A stretch of DNA of 64,000 nucleotides from Neoceratodus forsteri (lineage: Eukaryota; Chordata; Ceratodontiformes; Ceratodontidae). The notes under the pieces were generated by a model. It made no database searches, was not told the DNA's origin, and was given only the letters and a program-made list of their open reading frames with translations. Numbering within the stretch: the stretch's first letter is position 1; every line of letters starts with the position of its first letter. Shown here one piece after another: positions 9,498-20,940 of the stretch. The stretch lies in assembly GCA_016271365.2 (NCBI GenBank), contig JADMNL010000028.1:52780001-52844000 (forward strand), in the 5' to 3' direction. The position numbers and the translations under genes are program-made.

Positions 9498-11289
9498 AAC
9501 AGGACAGTCCCAAATGATGTAACTACGTCTACCTATCATTTCACACCCACCTAACACCTGTCTGATGGGTTTGTACCATGATGTTTGGAAACAACTGGAG
9601 TATAAAAGTATTGTTTCACGTTTACCAGTGAAATGCTAGCCAGGTTGGGAAGGCTGTTGTTTTGCCTGTAGGTCCCCACATCTTGCATCAGTCCATGTCA
9701 GACAGATTGTAGGGCACCTCTCCTTCCCATCTACACTTGATAGGTCTGGTGCGGTCTTCTTCAAAATTTCTTATTGCCGCATATATTGTGGAAACCAGTT
9801 TTTGGTTTGGTTTGGGGCTGCTAGTGATTGAAAGAAAAGTTTTAGAGGGTTTCCTCTACTTGGAACTTGGTGGCTCACGGCTCTGTGGAAGGTACTGGTG
9901 AATTTGGAGGAAGTCAAAAAAGTCTTGCTGGGGGAGTCCAAATTCTTGGAACAGAAGAGGGAAAGTTTTTAGAATGTTCCCGGGGTAAAGTTGCTAAAGG
10001 TCCAACAATCTGCCCCTTCCTATCTATGGAAACCTGTAACTAATTTAATCTGTGTAAAACCAGGGCATGCTCTTCTTGTGGTCATTTTACTAATGTGCCT
10101 CGGCAGTTTATATTTCTTGCAATCCTGATCTCACACTGTAATAGTTAGTGTCACTCATGGATTCCTTATAGGTAGTGACTTCCAAAGGTTGGCCACCACA
10201 TAGATTGCATCGGCCATCTGAACCTAGGGTATTGAATGCTGCTCTAAGTGCACCCAGCTAGGGACCACAAAGTCTTTCATATATTGAATAAAGTTCTGAA
10301 GTTGAGCTGCCCAATAGTATGCATGGGGGTCTGAACCCCCTGTCCTCCCTTTAGTTTAGGAGATGTAAGAACATTCCAAGGGACCCTGCCCCCTCCCAAG
10401 TGAACCATGTCAGAGTATGTTGGAGCTGTTTCCAGAAAGAGATGGGGGCCACAAAAAAGATAGGCAAACAAGAAGTTTAGTAAAGGCAGCCCTGCATCCT
10501 ACAGTTAGTGGCAATTTTTTCCACTGATTGCAATCTGCCTGACTCTCTATGAGATGCTTAGAATAGTTGGCCTGGTAAGCATAGAGATATCCAGGATAAT
10601 CCAACCCCCTAGATACCTAAAGCCTGCATTGGACCATTTTACTCTACAGTATTGACAAAGTTGTTGAGTAACAGAGCAACCCAACAACATAATCTCAGAT
10701 TTTGTTTAATTGATTTTAAACCCAGAGGCTAGCCCAAATCACTGAATAATGTGCAACACTCTAGGTATGTTTTGGGCAAGATACAAAATATATACTCGGC
10801 AGTATTTGCTCTGTGCAAATGGACCATGCAACAGGATCTTGCATGGAGCAAATGCTCTGTGAATTAGACTGCGGCAATATTCTGGTCCCCTACCCCTCAC
10901 TTGCACTGTGCCTACCTCCCCACTTTGCCTGAGCGCTAACCCAGTTTGAGCAAACCTAGCTTCTGTGAATACCAACTTGGTGCAAAACCAGGTTTGTGCC
11001 TGGGCAAAGGTTTGTGAATTCTGGTCCTGGAGCTGTACATACATAAGTGAGCATTAGCATGGTTGCTGTAGCTCATCTATACAGTTCATGGGAACCTTTT
11101 ATCTGCAATACTAGTCGCTTCCTTGTGTCTTCAGTTTTCAGTTACCCTGGTGCCTCCTGCCTACCTACCACTTATGCAGTTCAATCTATTCCAGGCATTC
11201 AGTTGGTAGGGGAGGAGAGTACGGTATCCTTATAGCTGATGATACACTCATGTATTTTGTATCCTTTGTATACAGTACATGCCCATCGA
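9498..11289. other. intergenic DNA, no gene seen
   Basis: No long coherent frame and no recognisable protein. At 10770-11045 the phrases TGTGAATTAGACTG and TGTGAATTCTGGTCCTG resemble ends of short non-autonomous DNA transposons (compare TGTGAATCTAGCCCC at 12791), but I could not pair two termini. Confidence 0.3.
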
Positions 11290-12480
11290 CAGTTCCGTGA
11301 AGGATATTGGTGTCATACATTGCGCGAGGGATCGGTAGGGGGGGAGGGACCACTGGACACCAGGGACTACTGTGCTGAAGGTTGGGCAGGGGGGCACTGC
11401 AGTACCTCTGCCAGCCACTATGGTTGCACAGGATTAAGCAAGGTCTCAATGACTGACAGCTCAGTCAGCAGCTGGTTGTGGTGGAGAGCAGAGATACACA
11501 GATACATAGACAGTGTTGGCAGATAAGGGCCTATGGCCCACCCAGTCTGCCCATTTGAGCTTGTAAATTCACTTTATGTTTTCCTAGAAGTCTGTTGCCC
11601 CTTACCCCTGACCTCCAGAATTCCTTTATGTCTATCCCATGCATTCTTAAATCCCGTGATTGTTTCAGCCCCTACCACTTCCTCTGGCAGGGTGTTCCAC
11701 TTGTCCACCACCCGTTCTGTGAAGAAATTCTTCCTCACGTTTCATCTGATCATCCTCTCTCCAACTTCATCCCATGTCCTTTAGTCCTGGAACATCTTTT
11801 TTGCTTAAAAATAGTGTATCCCTGCACCCTGTTCCTCCCTGTAAGATACTTGTATGTCTCTATCATATCCCCTCTCTCCCTCCTCTTCTCCAGGGAGTAC
11901 ATGTTCAGTTTCTTCAACCTGTCCTCATAGGACTTGTGATGCAATCCATGCACTATCTTTGTTGCCCTCCTCTGAACCTTCTCTACCCTGTCTATGTCCT
12001 TACGTAGCAGAGCTGTGCCAGTTGCTGGCTCAGGGTTGTGATGGGGGCAGTGGGGTGGTAAGGGGCGCTATCTGCTGGGGTGGGGGTCCTCTAGAAACCA
12101 GGGAATGGAGTACATTTATTTTACAGGGATCAGGTATGGGGGGGGTCAGCAAGATGCCAGGGACTGTTGTTATATCTTTATACAGGGGATAGGGAGGGGG
12201 AGGGGCCACTGGACACCAGGGAAAACTATAGTTAACATCAGGTATTTGATTGGACAGGGGGAGGGGCCACTGGACACCGGAGAATGCTATTGTTTTGCAT
12301 CAGGATGACAATCAGCAGGGGGCACCATTAGCACCAGGGAAATTTAGACAGTTACAATCGAGCTGGCGATGAGCAGGGGGGCCTAGATGCCAGGAAAAAT
12401 ATTGTCTTACATCAGGCAAGGGATTGGGAGGGGGAAGGACCAATGTACACTAGGGAGTCAGGGCTGCTATGGGGCAGGGG
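11290..12480. repeat. degenerate minisatellite, split by a CR1 fragment
   Basis: Loose units of about 70-80 bp repeat around the core GGGGAGGGGCCACTGGACAC, with intervening TTACATCAGG-type segments. Cores are visible at about 11337, 12190 and 12255, with weaker ones at about 12310, 12375 and 12430. A CR1 3' fragment (11488-12008) interrupts the tract. Similar cores occur at 1570-1760, so the family is dispersed. Confidence 0.5.
11488..12008 (-). mobile_element. CR1 LINE 3' end, antisense fragment
   Basis: The left end is the CR1 terminal tail in reverse (ACAGATACATAGACAGTGTTGG), followed by CCACCCAGTCTGCCCATTTG. Minus-strand translation of 11750-11953 gives HHKSYEDRLKKLNMYSLEKRRERGDM, the conserved C-terminal end of CR1 ORF2, then FKQKRCSRTKGHGMKLERG. 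The copy ends near 12008 within that C-terminal region, so it is strongly 5'-truncated, as most CR1 insertions are. Confidence 0.82.
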
Positions 12481-12499
12481 CTGGGGGAACGCTAAGCTG

Positions 12500-12815
12500 T
12501 AGTGCAGCCTATGCAAATAGGCCCATAATGAGCATGCAAATGACCACATAGTGCCTAGAATGTACATGGTTGCTTTTGTGAATTGGAAATAACAAACCTG
12601 CAGTATTCATGGCAGAGCCATACACCTGGATCCATGTCAGGGCAGCCCTAGTGGGGTTAGCAGTAGTGGTAAGGTGGTTACCGCTGGCTCGACCTAGCCC
12701 TATTCTCAGTTGGATAGCATAGCAACCTTAGACATCTGGGCAAATGCAAAGCACAACGCAAACTTTTTTGTGCTTTGCATTGCAACTTTTTGTGAATCTA
12801 GCCCCAGGACTTTTA
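12500..12815. repeat. MITE-like non-coding repeat
   Basis: Non-coding DNA ending in TTTTTGTGAATCTAGCCCC, a terminus common in short DNA transposons. It contains the motif GCATGCAAATGACC, also seen in variant form near 1985-2005. A perfect 12-bp inverted repeat, TGCAAAGCACAA...TTGTGCTTTGCA (12745-12756 and 12768-12779), forms a hairpin close to that end. I cannot identify a matching left terminus, so the limits are approximate. Confidence 0.35.
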
Positions 12816-13027
12816 TTTAAAAAAGGATATCTAATTCAATTCGATTCACTTTATTTGTAAAACAGGCGCTATTTCAAAAGATCATAGCGCCTTAACAATT
12901 TAAAATATTAAAAACTGTAAAATAAAATAATCCCAGTCAGATAACATTGTTGAACAGAATCAGCAAAAGCAAGTTCAAATAAGTAAGTTTTCAGAACTGA
13001 TTTAAAGCTCTGCACAGTCCGACACTC

Positions 13028-13690
13028 TCATACCCGATGAGGTAGAGAGTTCCACATGGTGGGGACTACGAACATAAAAGCCCAGGACCTAGATGTCTTT
13101 AACCGAGCCCTGGGAACCTCTAGCAATCCTTTGTTGGCATAGCGGAGTGGTCGGGAGGAGCAGTAAGGAAACAGAAGCTCTTCTAGGTAGCCCAGTCCCT
13201 GACCATATAGGGCCTTATAGGTCAACAATCCGACCTAGAAGGTGATCCGCCACTGAACTGGCAGCCAGTGCAGTTTGTGCAGCACAAGAGTGATATGACT
13301 GGATCGATATGACCCAGTCAATAACCTGGCTGCAGCATTCTGCACCAGCTGCAGGTGGCGGATATCAACCCCTGGAAGCCCTAGGCAAAGAGAGTTACAG
13401 TAGTCAAGGCGGGAGGTCACTAAGGTGTGGATCAATGTTGGAAGGTCATTGGTCAAAACAAGACGCTTAACCTGGGCAATGTTCCTCAGATGGTAAAAAG
13501 AGGATTTGGCAACAGCCGACACTTGTGAATGAAGCGTCAGCTCACTGTCAAATTTACTCCCAGATTTCGCATCTGTTTGGAGGTCAGCAGCTGTCTACCC
13601 CCAAGCCAATGCCCAGAGGCAATGCCAGCTGCCAATCCCCCAGTCCAATGACCCAGATCCACTTTCAACACTTCAGTCTTGGCCGGCCCA
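13028..13690 (-). pseudogene. L2-like ORF2, C-terminal part
   Basis: Minus-strand frames give SFYHLRNIAQVKRLV, TSRLDYCNSLCLGLPG, LQLVQNAAARLLTGS and LHKLHWLPVQWRITF, followed by RPLRYANKGLLEVPRARLK and VPTMWNSLPHRV. This is the conserved C-terminal block of L2-family ORF2, lying downstream of the reverse transcriptase. The upstream part KTEVLKVDLG...MRNLGVNL continues to about 13690, where the match stops at the GC-rich insert. Frame changes at about 13230 and 13530 break the product. Confidence 0.85.
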
Positions 13691-14268
13691 GTAACACTGA
13701 GGGTTGAGGCGCTGGATGCCACACATGGCACCACAATGGCGACCTGGGTTCGGGAGCGAGCCCAAGGAGCCGGGGGTCGGCAGGGGAGGGAAGAGATTGA
13801 GTGTCCGGAGGACTGATCTCTCTGCCCTGGGGAGGGACGGGGATGCGACCGCTCAAGGAGCAGCCTCTGGCGGCGGCCGAAGGTAGCCCAAAGAAGTGTC
13901 ATGGCGTATGCCTGGGGGTGGAGCCATGGCAGCACTTTGCCATGACAGCTGGACTCCACAGGGGCTTATAAGTTAAAAACACCCACCCTCCTCCCTCTGA
14001 TAGGCAATGGTGCCTCCCACCCAAGGACCACACTCCCGAAGACAGATGTGACTCACTCCTTGTCCCCCCTCCTCAGCCCGGTGCTCAATACTATAAGAAA
14101 GAGCATCTTGGGTGGAGGCGGCCCTTCCCCAGAGGGTAGACCGGGGGATGCCCGGTGCCAGGGAGTGGAGATGAGCCGGATCATGCAAGGAGGTAGCATC
14201 CATGGAATAGAAGGTCACCGGAGAGAGTTCGGGTGGGGGTCAAAGGACAGGGTGGGGAAAAAATGAAT
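13690..14268. other. GC-rich insert inside the L2-like LINE
   Basis: About 580 bp separate the L2 segments KTEVL and the reverse transcriptase region. The base composition is clearly more GC-rich than the flanks, with clusters such as GGCGGCGGCC at 13870. Overlapping frames exist on both strands but none is recognisable, and no target-site duplication is obvious. It may be an unrecognised non-autonomous element or captured host sequence. Confidence 0.4.
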
Positions 14269-15600
14269 TTCATTCATCTGTCATTCATCCAGTCCTGAAT
14301 CTCAGTGAGGCAGTTGTTAAACACCAAAACCACACTATCCTGCTGTGGAATACAAGACAGGTACAGCTGGGTATCATCTGCATAACAGTGAAACCCAACC
14401 AGTACCGCCTTACAATGTCTCCTGTTGGCAGCATGTACACTGCAAACAACACAGGGGACAGCACAGAGCCCTGTGGAACCCCAAATGGCAGTGAGAATGA
14501 GTCAGAAGAAAAAATCCTTGATACCACCCTCTGAAATGTGCCAGAGAAGAAAGATTGAAACTATCTGAGGACTGTCCCTGACAGGCCACAGATGAACCGC
14601 AGGTGCTCCAGCAGCACCCCATGGTCCACAGTGTCAAACGCTGCAGAGAGATCAAGGAGAACCAAGATGAAACTGCTCTTCCAATTTCTTGCTATTAGGA
14701 GATCATTGAGAACCCAAACAAGGGCAGTCTCAGTGCTATGCCTCTTCCAAAATCTGGACTGGAAAGGATCATAGATTTCATGGATGTTAAGATGATTATC
14801 CAGTTGCAGCACAACCACCTTCTCAATAACCTTCCCCACAAGAGGGAGGTTAGAGACTGGTCTGTAGTTAGCAGGATAGTCTGGATCAAGAGAGGGTTTC
14901 TTAAGGAGGGGCATCACCACCTCCTCCTTCATGGAGTCTGGAAACTCACCAGACTCTAACAAACACCAGACTATCACTGCAAGGACCGGACTGATGGCAT
15001 CAGGTCACCCCATTAAGAGGTGAGTTGGGCCCGGATCCAAACTACAGCAGGTTGGCTGCATACTCTGGACAATCCGTACGATCTCCATGATCTCCAGTCA
15101 TTCCAAGCTGATCTAACAAAACTGAGGAGGAGTAACCTCACACTGACTGCTGCTACCCCCCCATAGAGTGAGCCAATCGAATCTGGGACCTGATGTCAGT
15201 CACCTTATCAGCAAAGAAGTTAGCACACTGATCACACTTTTCCAGTGAAAATGCACTTCGAACACATAGACAGGCTGGATTGCACAGTCTGTCCACCATT
15301 CGAAAGAGCTGAGCTGATCGATTCTGAGCTGCGGCAATCTCCTCAGACATGAACTCTGCCCTCTTATGAGAGATAGCCAATTAATAGTCTCTGTAATGAT
15401 CTACCAATCTAAGTTTTTCAGCATCAAGGCTTAATTTCCACCAGCATCGCTCTATCCTTTGCCTCACTCACCTCATCTCCCTCAAGGTCCCATCAAACCA
15501 AAGGGATCAAGGGTGAAGGTGGTTAGGAGCAATAGAATCCAGAGCATAGCATCCACTTTCAAAGCTCTATTAGCTAAATACCTTAAGGAAACCTGTAGCT
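14268..15600 (-). pseudogene. L2-like ORF2, reverse transcriptase part
   Basis: The minus-strand frame 14561-14977 reads MPLLKKPSLDPDYPANYRPV, then SNLPLVGKVIEKVV, HSTETALVWVLNDLL and LVLLDLSAAFDTVDH. These are the fingers and first palm motifs of an L2 reverse transcriptase. The next frame (14285-14527) has [18 protein letters not shown], followed by a shifted version of the YADDTQLYL box. Upstream, 15153-15380 resembles the linker before the RT (CANFFADKVTDIRSQI). Substrate would be its own RNA in target-primed reverse transcription. Frameshifts near 14420 and 14540 disrupt the catalytic core. Confidence 0.85.
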
Positions 15601-16235
15601 GCTTTAAGTGACCGGGTACCTGTAGCCCCTAGTATCGCTCCCGCATCTGACATCACTGTTACCACCCCACTTATCGCCATGCTTGGGAGTGCCTAGCACT
15701 TATTAATCTCTTTCCCCTGCCCTCTCCCTCCTTCCTCCCTCCTGCTTTTATATACATGCTTCTCTCTTACCACCAGTATCACCTATGATTCCAATATCAC
15801 TGTAACCCATTCAATGTCACCTCCCCACGAGGGGGCACCTAGCACTTATTAGTCTCTCTCATCTTCTCCCTGTCCCCCCCCTGCCCCTTTACATTCTCCC
15901 CTCCTCTAGCCCCCTGCATACTTTTCTTCTTAACGTTATAGCTGATTTTTACCGATGACTATCTAAGTATTACATTTTTACCTCTTGAATTTACTAATTA
16001 TGACCTTATCAACAATGTCAGTTATGTATGTATTGGCCTACTAGTTACAACCTCACATTTATGTCTCCTATGTTATTTACATATGTATAGGCCTGAATAT
16101 TCCCCCAAATGTACTATGTCCTTTCCTTGTCTTCCCTATTTTTTGCCCTCATTTTGTATTTATGTCCAGGACCACTTTGAAAACGAGCTTGCTCAATGGT
16201 GTCTACACCTGGTTAAATAAAGTTTAATTGATTGA
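15600..16235 (+). mobile_element. LINE 3' UTR fragment inserted in the L2-like LINE
   Basis: CT-rich to AT-rich non-coding DNA ends in GAAAACGAGCTTGCTCAATG and then AAATAAAGTTTAATTGATTGATTGA, the same 3'-end pattern as at 2690, 35575 and 37785. The TTGA repeats form a short-repeat tail. It lies between the endonuclease and RT pieces of the antisense L2-like LINE and therefore inserted after it. Confidence 0.6.
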
Positions 16236-16500
16236 TTGACAGAGCCCCCATCCCCGCCTTATTATAGGCCATTAACAGGTTATCTGGACCCATGCTTGCA
16301 CTCAGTAATCCCGATAGGTCCAGCACCACCAGTAGAACATCTGGGGTCACACCCCTCAAAGGGTGGTACTGGAAGATCTCCACAGGGGTAGGTCTATAGG
16401 GGGAACATGAAAATTGAACCTTATAGTGTGATGGTCTGACCACCAGACAGGTTCCACCACCAAATAGTTCTTATTAGGCATTATGAGGACGTGCCGTGAG
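16235..16500 (-). pseudogene. L2-like ORF2, endonuclease remnant
   Basis: Minus-strand translation of 16356-16544 includes LVVEPVWWSDHHTIRFNF, with the SDH triad characteristic of the last motif of APE-type LINE endonucleases. Its position 5' of the L2 reverse transcriptase pieces supports assignment to the same element. The upstream nuclease motifs are absent. Confidence 0.6.
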
Positions 16501-16699
16501 TGTTTTGAATAAAGAGTATCAATTTTTCTCAAAACTGTTGTCATTCTTTAAACCTCTGGCAACATTTTTCATATGTTAGAGCTGCAGTCAGTTCTGTTTT
16601 CCACTCAAGTCCTGTGGTGGGGGTCGGTCATTGAGCAATCCAAAGTTTAAGAATATAATTTTTGGCTACTATTTACGTACACTGTTTACATATATTTAC

Positions 16700-16812
16700 A
16701 TTTATAGATCAGCTAGGGTCTACAGAGACACTGCAGGCAAGAAAAAATGGGTAGACTGAATGGGCCAAGTGGTCCTTATCTGCCTACAAATTTTTTGTTT
16801 CTGTGTTCTTTG
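16700..16812 (+). mobile_element. CR1 LINE 3' end fragment
   Basis: GGGTAGACTGAATGGGCCAA followed by GTGGTCCTTATCTGCC and a T-rich TTTCTGTG end is the CR1 3' UTR in plus orientation; compare 23565-23636. No coding sequence remains. Confidence 0.65.
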
Positions 16813-17011
16813 TATTGATATCAAGACTATAGTGTTCTCTCCTTATGTATGGTATATCAGTAACATTTCCCACTACACATGTGATGAAATTCATAAGTTG
16901 TTGTATGTGTGGAGGTTACTGAAGAATGTAATATAATCAGAAACATCTGAGATCAAACAAGCAACTTCTTCAGTACAAGCATATCTAAGAGACAATGGGA
17001 AGGATTTTCAA

Positions 17012-17345
17012 ATGGCTTAGATTGCTACAAGACCCAGGTGTGCCGACAATACAGCATGTAGGGCTTGCAGTGATCTAATGAGAGTTTCTATCCCTTGTGG
17101 TAATTGCCACATGTTAGACCAACTTTTTCTGGTCTAACGTGTAGCAATCCTGGGAGCCTTCTTTATGGAGCTTGTGCCAGATATTTGGCACAAGCTGCCA
17201 TAAATTGTGAAAACTGTCACAACTGCAACCAAGGTTGTGGAATCGGGCACAGTTGCAGCAACAGGATCAGCGCACTGAGGAACCTACGTGTTGTGGCACA
17301 GGGCTTGGTGCAAGTCCGGCACCATGCTCTGAAAATCCGGCCCTA
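17012..17345. mobile_element. MITE-like repeat, copy 1
   Basis: A non-coding segment of about 330 bp with near-inverted ends: GGATTTTCAAA at the left and CTGAAAATCC at the right. Its interior matches 37970-38312 in the same order, including CTGCCATAAATTGTGAAAAC versus CTGCCATAAATCGGGTCAG, and GGTGCAAG versus GATGCAAG. It probably belongs to a non-autonomous DNA transposon family. The superfamily is not determined because no clear target-site duplication is visible. Confidence 0.6.
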
Positions 17346-18553
17346 TTTCCTAATAATTCAATATGTAATTACTATTTACAGTAAAATGATTATGCAGAGA
17401 GGCAGGATAAAAAAAATATCGAACAGTCATGTACTCTGCATTAGATTAATACTAAGGCAGTGACTTCTCTACAGAACAATATTCAAATAACTACTGCAAA
17501 AGGGTATGTGGCAAATACATAAAAGGGCAATTCAGTCTGCACCAGTCCATTCTTAATCTGTTAAGAAAGGAGCAAGTTAAAAATGTTCATGAATTTACTC
17601 AGAGACTTCCGTTTATACTCTCAAACTACTCCCTTTTTTGGTTTCCAATTGTTTAACCAGGAAAGACACACTAAGCTAAAGGCTTGTTTACAGGTATGAC
17701 CTGAGAGCACAGGGAAGTTACGTGACTTGCTCAAGGTCACACAGTATGCAAGTGGAGGCTGTGGGATTCAAACCCAGGTCTCCAGATTTGCAGCTCAGAG
17801 CCTTAAACCACTGTGCTATACTGCCTCCCAATATGTTGTTTATACAAGTCAAAGAAAAATGGATTATCTGTTGATGACAAAATGGTTGTAGTTTTCCAGT
17901 TGTTGAGGTGAATGTTCACATAATTTGGTGTGAATGCTGTCCCCTTGATGTGTAAGTACATTTGTCCAAAAAAGAAAAAAGGGTTAAAATGCAGCACCTT
18001 TTCTGTAACTGTTAGCAGAAATTCCATAAAGCCAGTTGGATATACTGAGTCTCTGGAAAAAAAAGGTCTATTTGAGGGCTTCAATGGCCACTTGGTGTAG
18101 TATATTCGTGTAGAATGAGGATACAGCTGAGCTGTGTCTTTGATATAACTTGGAAATGACTGCGAAAAAGATTCATGTGCTTCTCCACAAATTGGATGAG
18201 TGACTAAGTCTGTACTCACCACAATGGGCCTGCCTCGGGTTCCATTCAATTTTTGTGCACTCTAGGCAAACAGTACATCACAGCTCTGATCAAACTGTGC
18301 ATGCTTCAGAAGTCATAACTTTTCTGTGCTATAATATTGTTATGGAGATACTCATCGAGATGCATATCAATATATGTTTTGAAGTTGCTCATGAAGTCAG
18401 CATTTATTTCTTGTAACAGTTATCTCCCAGTGGTTTGAAGACTTCCATCTCATATTTATAACGGTCCATGACCATGATAGACCCACCCTTGTTCGCTGGT
18501 TTAATTACCATTTCAACACTGTTTTTCAAGTTTATTAATGCAAATTTTTCTTA
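17345..18553 (-). pseudogene. Penelope-like element RT fragment, minus copy
   Basis: The minus-strand frame 17803-18249 reads NGTRGRPIVVSTDL, ESFSQSFPSYIKDTAQ and QMYLHIKGTAFTPNYVNIHL, which are RT motifs of Penelope-like elements (PLEs). The sequence continues to 18553 with a degraded version of VIKSTDKGGAIVVMD. At the other side, 17345-17415 and 17510-17610 match the PLE 3' UTR at 20860-20940 and 20600-20690 in reverse. The segment between RT and 3' UTR, including the GIY-YIG endonuclease, is deleted, and a CORE-SINE lies at that point. It is arranged head to head with the plus copy beginning at 18554. Confidence 0.78.
17655..17828 (-). mobile_element. CORE-SINE/MIR-like element
   Basis: Read on the minus strand, it begins with GTATAGCACAGTGGTT (pol III A-box region), then GGGTTTGAATCCC (B box), then the conserved core ACTGTGTGACCTTGAGCAAG. 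This is the layout of MIR/CORE-SINEs, tRNA-derived non-coding elements mobilised by L2-type LINEs. It sits inside the minus Penelope-like copy, so it is younger than that copy or marks its deletion point. A second one lies at 44905-45090. Confidence 0.85.
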
Positions 18554-20940
18554 GTGGATGCAATTGTGAATAGTGTCATAGTGAATAGTAGTCTCACCAG
18601 GAAATCCAGCTGTGACCCTTTGAACATACCTGCTGTTGCAATATTTGAAAAACTGGTGGAGAATGATATTAAGCTACTCTGTGCAATAACATTACATCTC
18701 ATTTTCCCAATTTTTAATCACCAAGAAAAATTAGCAAAAATAAACTTGAAAAACAATGCTGAAATTGTAATTAAATCAACAGACAAGGGTGGCGCTATTG
18801 TGGTCATGGACTATTGTAAGTATGAGATGGAAGTCCTCAAACAGCTGGGACATAACTGCTTTTACAAACAAGAAAATGTCGATTTGACCAGCAAGTTCAA
18901 AACTGATATACATATGTATCTCTATGAGTACCTCAGTGACAATATTATGTCCCAGAAAAGCTATGACTTCTTGATAGTACAAAATCCAATCAAAGATGTG
19001 ATTTATTGTTTGCCTAAAATGCTCAAAAATCTAATGCCCCCCCCTCCCCGGCAGACCTATTGAGGCAAGTATAGGCTCCCTGACGGAACCACTCACTCTA
19101 TTCCTGGACAAGCATATGAAATCTTTTGTTCTGTCATTTCCATCTAATATCAAAGACACAACTCAGATGTTCCAAATTTAAAAAGTGCTGCATGTTGAAA
19201 GCAACTAGTGGGTAGCCACCATGGATATGATCTCATTGTACATGAATACATCACACTAAGTGGGCATTGAGGCCCTTAGAGAGAGATTGTTTATTGAGAC
19301 TCGTGGTATCCAACTGGCTTTATAGAATTTCTGCTAACACAGAAAAGGTGCTGCATTTTAACTTTTTTACTTCTTTTGGACAAAATGTACTTACACATCA
19401 AGGGGTCAGCAAAGACTGCCGGATTCACGCCCAATTATGCAAACATTTACCTCAGCAACTGGGAAAGTAAAACCATTATGCCACAAACAGATCATCCATT
19501 TTATTCAAAAACTGGCATTTGCAAACGATATATCAATAACCTGTTTATAGTCTGGAAGAGGACAAAGGAAGAGATGATGCATTTGTAAAGTATTTAAAAT
19601 CCAGTAATGAAAAATCTGAAATTTACTGTCCTTGCTGACCTCAGGGCCACTGAGTTTATAGACATCAAAATCATAAAAAGAAAACTTTGTGTTTCCACTA
19701 ATCTACACTGGAAAGCCACAGACTGTAATTCAGTTCAGGATTTTAGCAGCTGTCATTCCTTTCATACAAAAATTTACACGCCAAAAAGCCAATATTATAG
19801 AGGCAGACGCAGCTACTGCAGTAATGAAAGGTTTCATGAAAATGCTGTGGACCTTGATTTGAGATTTGCAGTCTGAGGTTACCCAAGACAAGTGACAGAG
19901 AAAGCAAAAAAGCAGCATAGGACAAAGCTAGAACTTCTAAGTTGGAATAGCAACAATAACGTGGAAAATGCATCAGGACTTAATGACATCACTACATAGA
20001 TTCTCTAGCCACACTTCATACAAAACATTTTTTAAAAGCATTGGCATGTTTTGGAAACAGACAACAAAATGCGGTGTATATAGTAACTGATTTGAAATGG
20101 TATACAAAAGAGACTCCAATATTGGTGACATATGACACAGTTACCATGGCAACAGTGCACAGTCCAGCAACACAGAGATACCTATGTGGGACCCACACAT
20201 GTGGCAGTTGTAATTGTTGTTGATATATAAATAAGAACAAGGTCTTTATGAGTGCTCGGAAATCTAAACGTGTTGACATTGGATGCTTATTATATGCGGA
20301 ACAGTAGCTATTATTTACTTGGTCACTTGCAATTACAACACATTTTACACTGGAAAACCCATTAGACCTTTTCGTAACTGAATAAGGGAACACATTAGAG
20401 TGACTGAAATAAATGATAAAATTAATAAGTTGGCCCAGCATATTTTGTAAACTGACACCAGTCATTATTTTTCGTTACAGAGTCTGGAAAAGGCATCTAT
20501 TGTTTCACATGGTGGAGACCTGGATAAAAAAAAACTTTAAAAAGAGAATGCTTTTGACAATATAAATTGAATTGTCTGGGCAAACCAGGACTTTATGAAC
20601 ATTTTTAACTTGTTTCCTTCTTAGAAGTTTAAGAATGAACTGGTGCAGAGTGAATTGCCCTTTTGTGATGTAGTACTTCTAGTAAGACATCAAGGTACAG
20701 TGTAGCAAGCAGTGTTCAGAAAAACCTCCCATCTTTGTTTTGAGATTATTTACGTTTGTGTATTTGCAGAATACCCTTTTGCTGTTGCTATTTGGTATTG
20801 TTCTATAATGAATCCGTTGTCTTGCAAAGTATTGATCAAATGTGGTCTTAACCTGACTGTTCTATATAGTTTTACCTTGCCTCTATGGATAATCATTTAC
20901 TGTAAATAATATTTACATATTTAATTACTAGGACCTTGTC
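18554..20940 (+). pseudogene. Penelope-like element: RT plus GIY-YIG endonuclease, degraded
   Basis: Frames read in order: VIKSTDKGGAIVVMD and YCLPKMLKNLMPPP (18554-19063), then HIKGSAKTAGFTPNYANIYL and KRYINNLFIVWKRTKEEM (19376-19588). Next is NLKFTVLADLRATEFIDIKI with SQYYRGRRSY (19607-19876). Further on, after a CGTHTCGSCNCC cysteine cluster at about 20190-20222, comes IIYLVTCNYNTFYTGKPIRP (about 20310-20375), a GIY-YIG nuclease. The last coding trace, LEKASIVSHGGDLDKK, ends near 20560. PLEs encode an RT related to telomerase joined to this nuclease. The catalytic RYIDD box reads RYINN here, and several stops and shifts occur. The 3' UTR runs to about 20940. Confidence 0.85.

Larger units (their letters stand above)
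12830..16500 (-). mobile_element. L2-like LINE, old and interrupted
   Basis: An antisense L2-type non-LTR retrotransposon in three pieces: 12830-13690 (3' UTR and C-terminus), 14268-15600 (reverse transcriptase and its N-terminal flank) and 16235-16500 (end of the endonuclease). The pieces are colinear with one L2 ORF2 read right to left. They are separated by a GC-rich insert (13690-14268) and by a 3' fragment of another LINE (15600-16235). The left end, near ATTCAATTCGATTCACTTTA, resembles the short-repeat tail of L2. The many frameshifts indicate great age. Confidence 0.8.

Noticed and set aside
17740..17828. Second tRNA-like sequence
   Set aside because: Part of a CORE-SINE/MIR-like element, with the conserved core following the B box.
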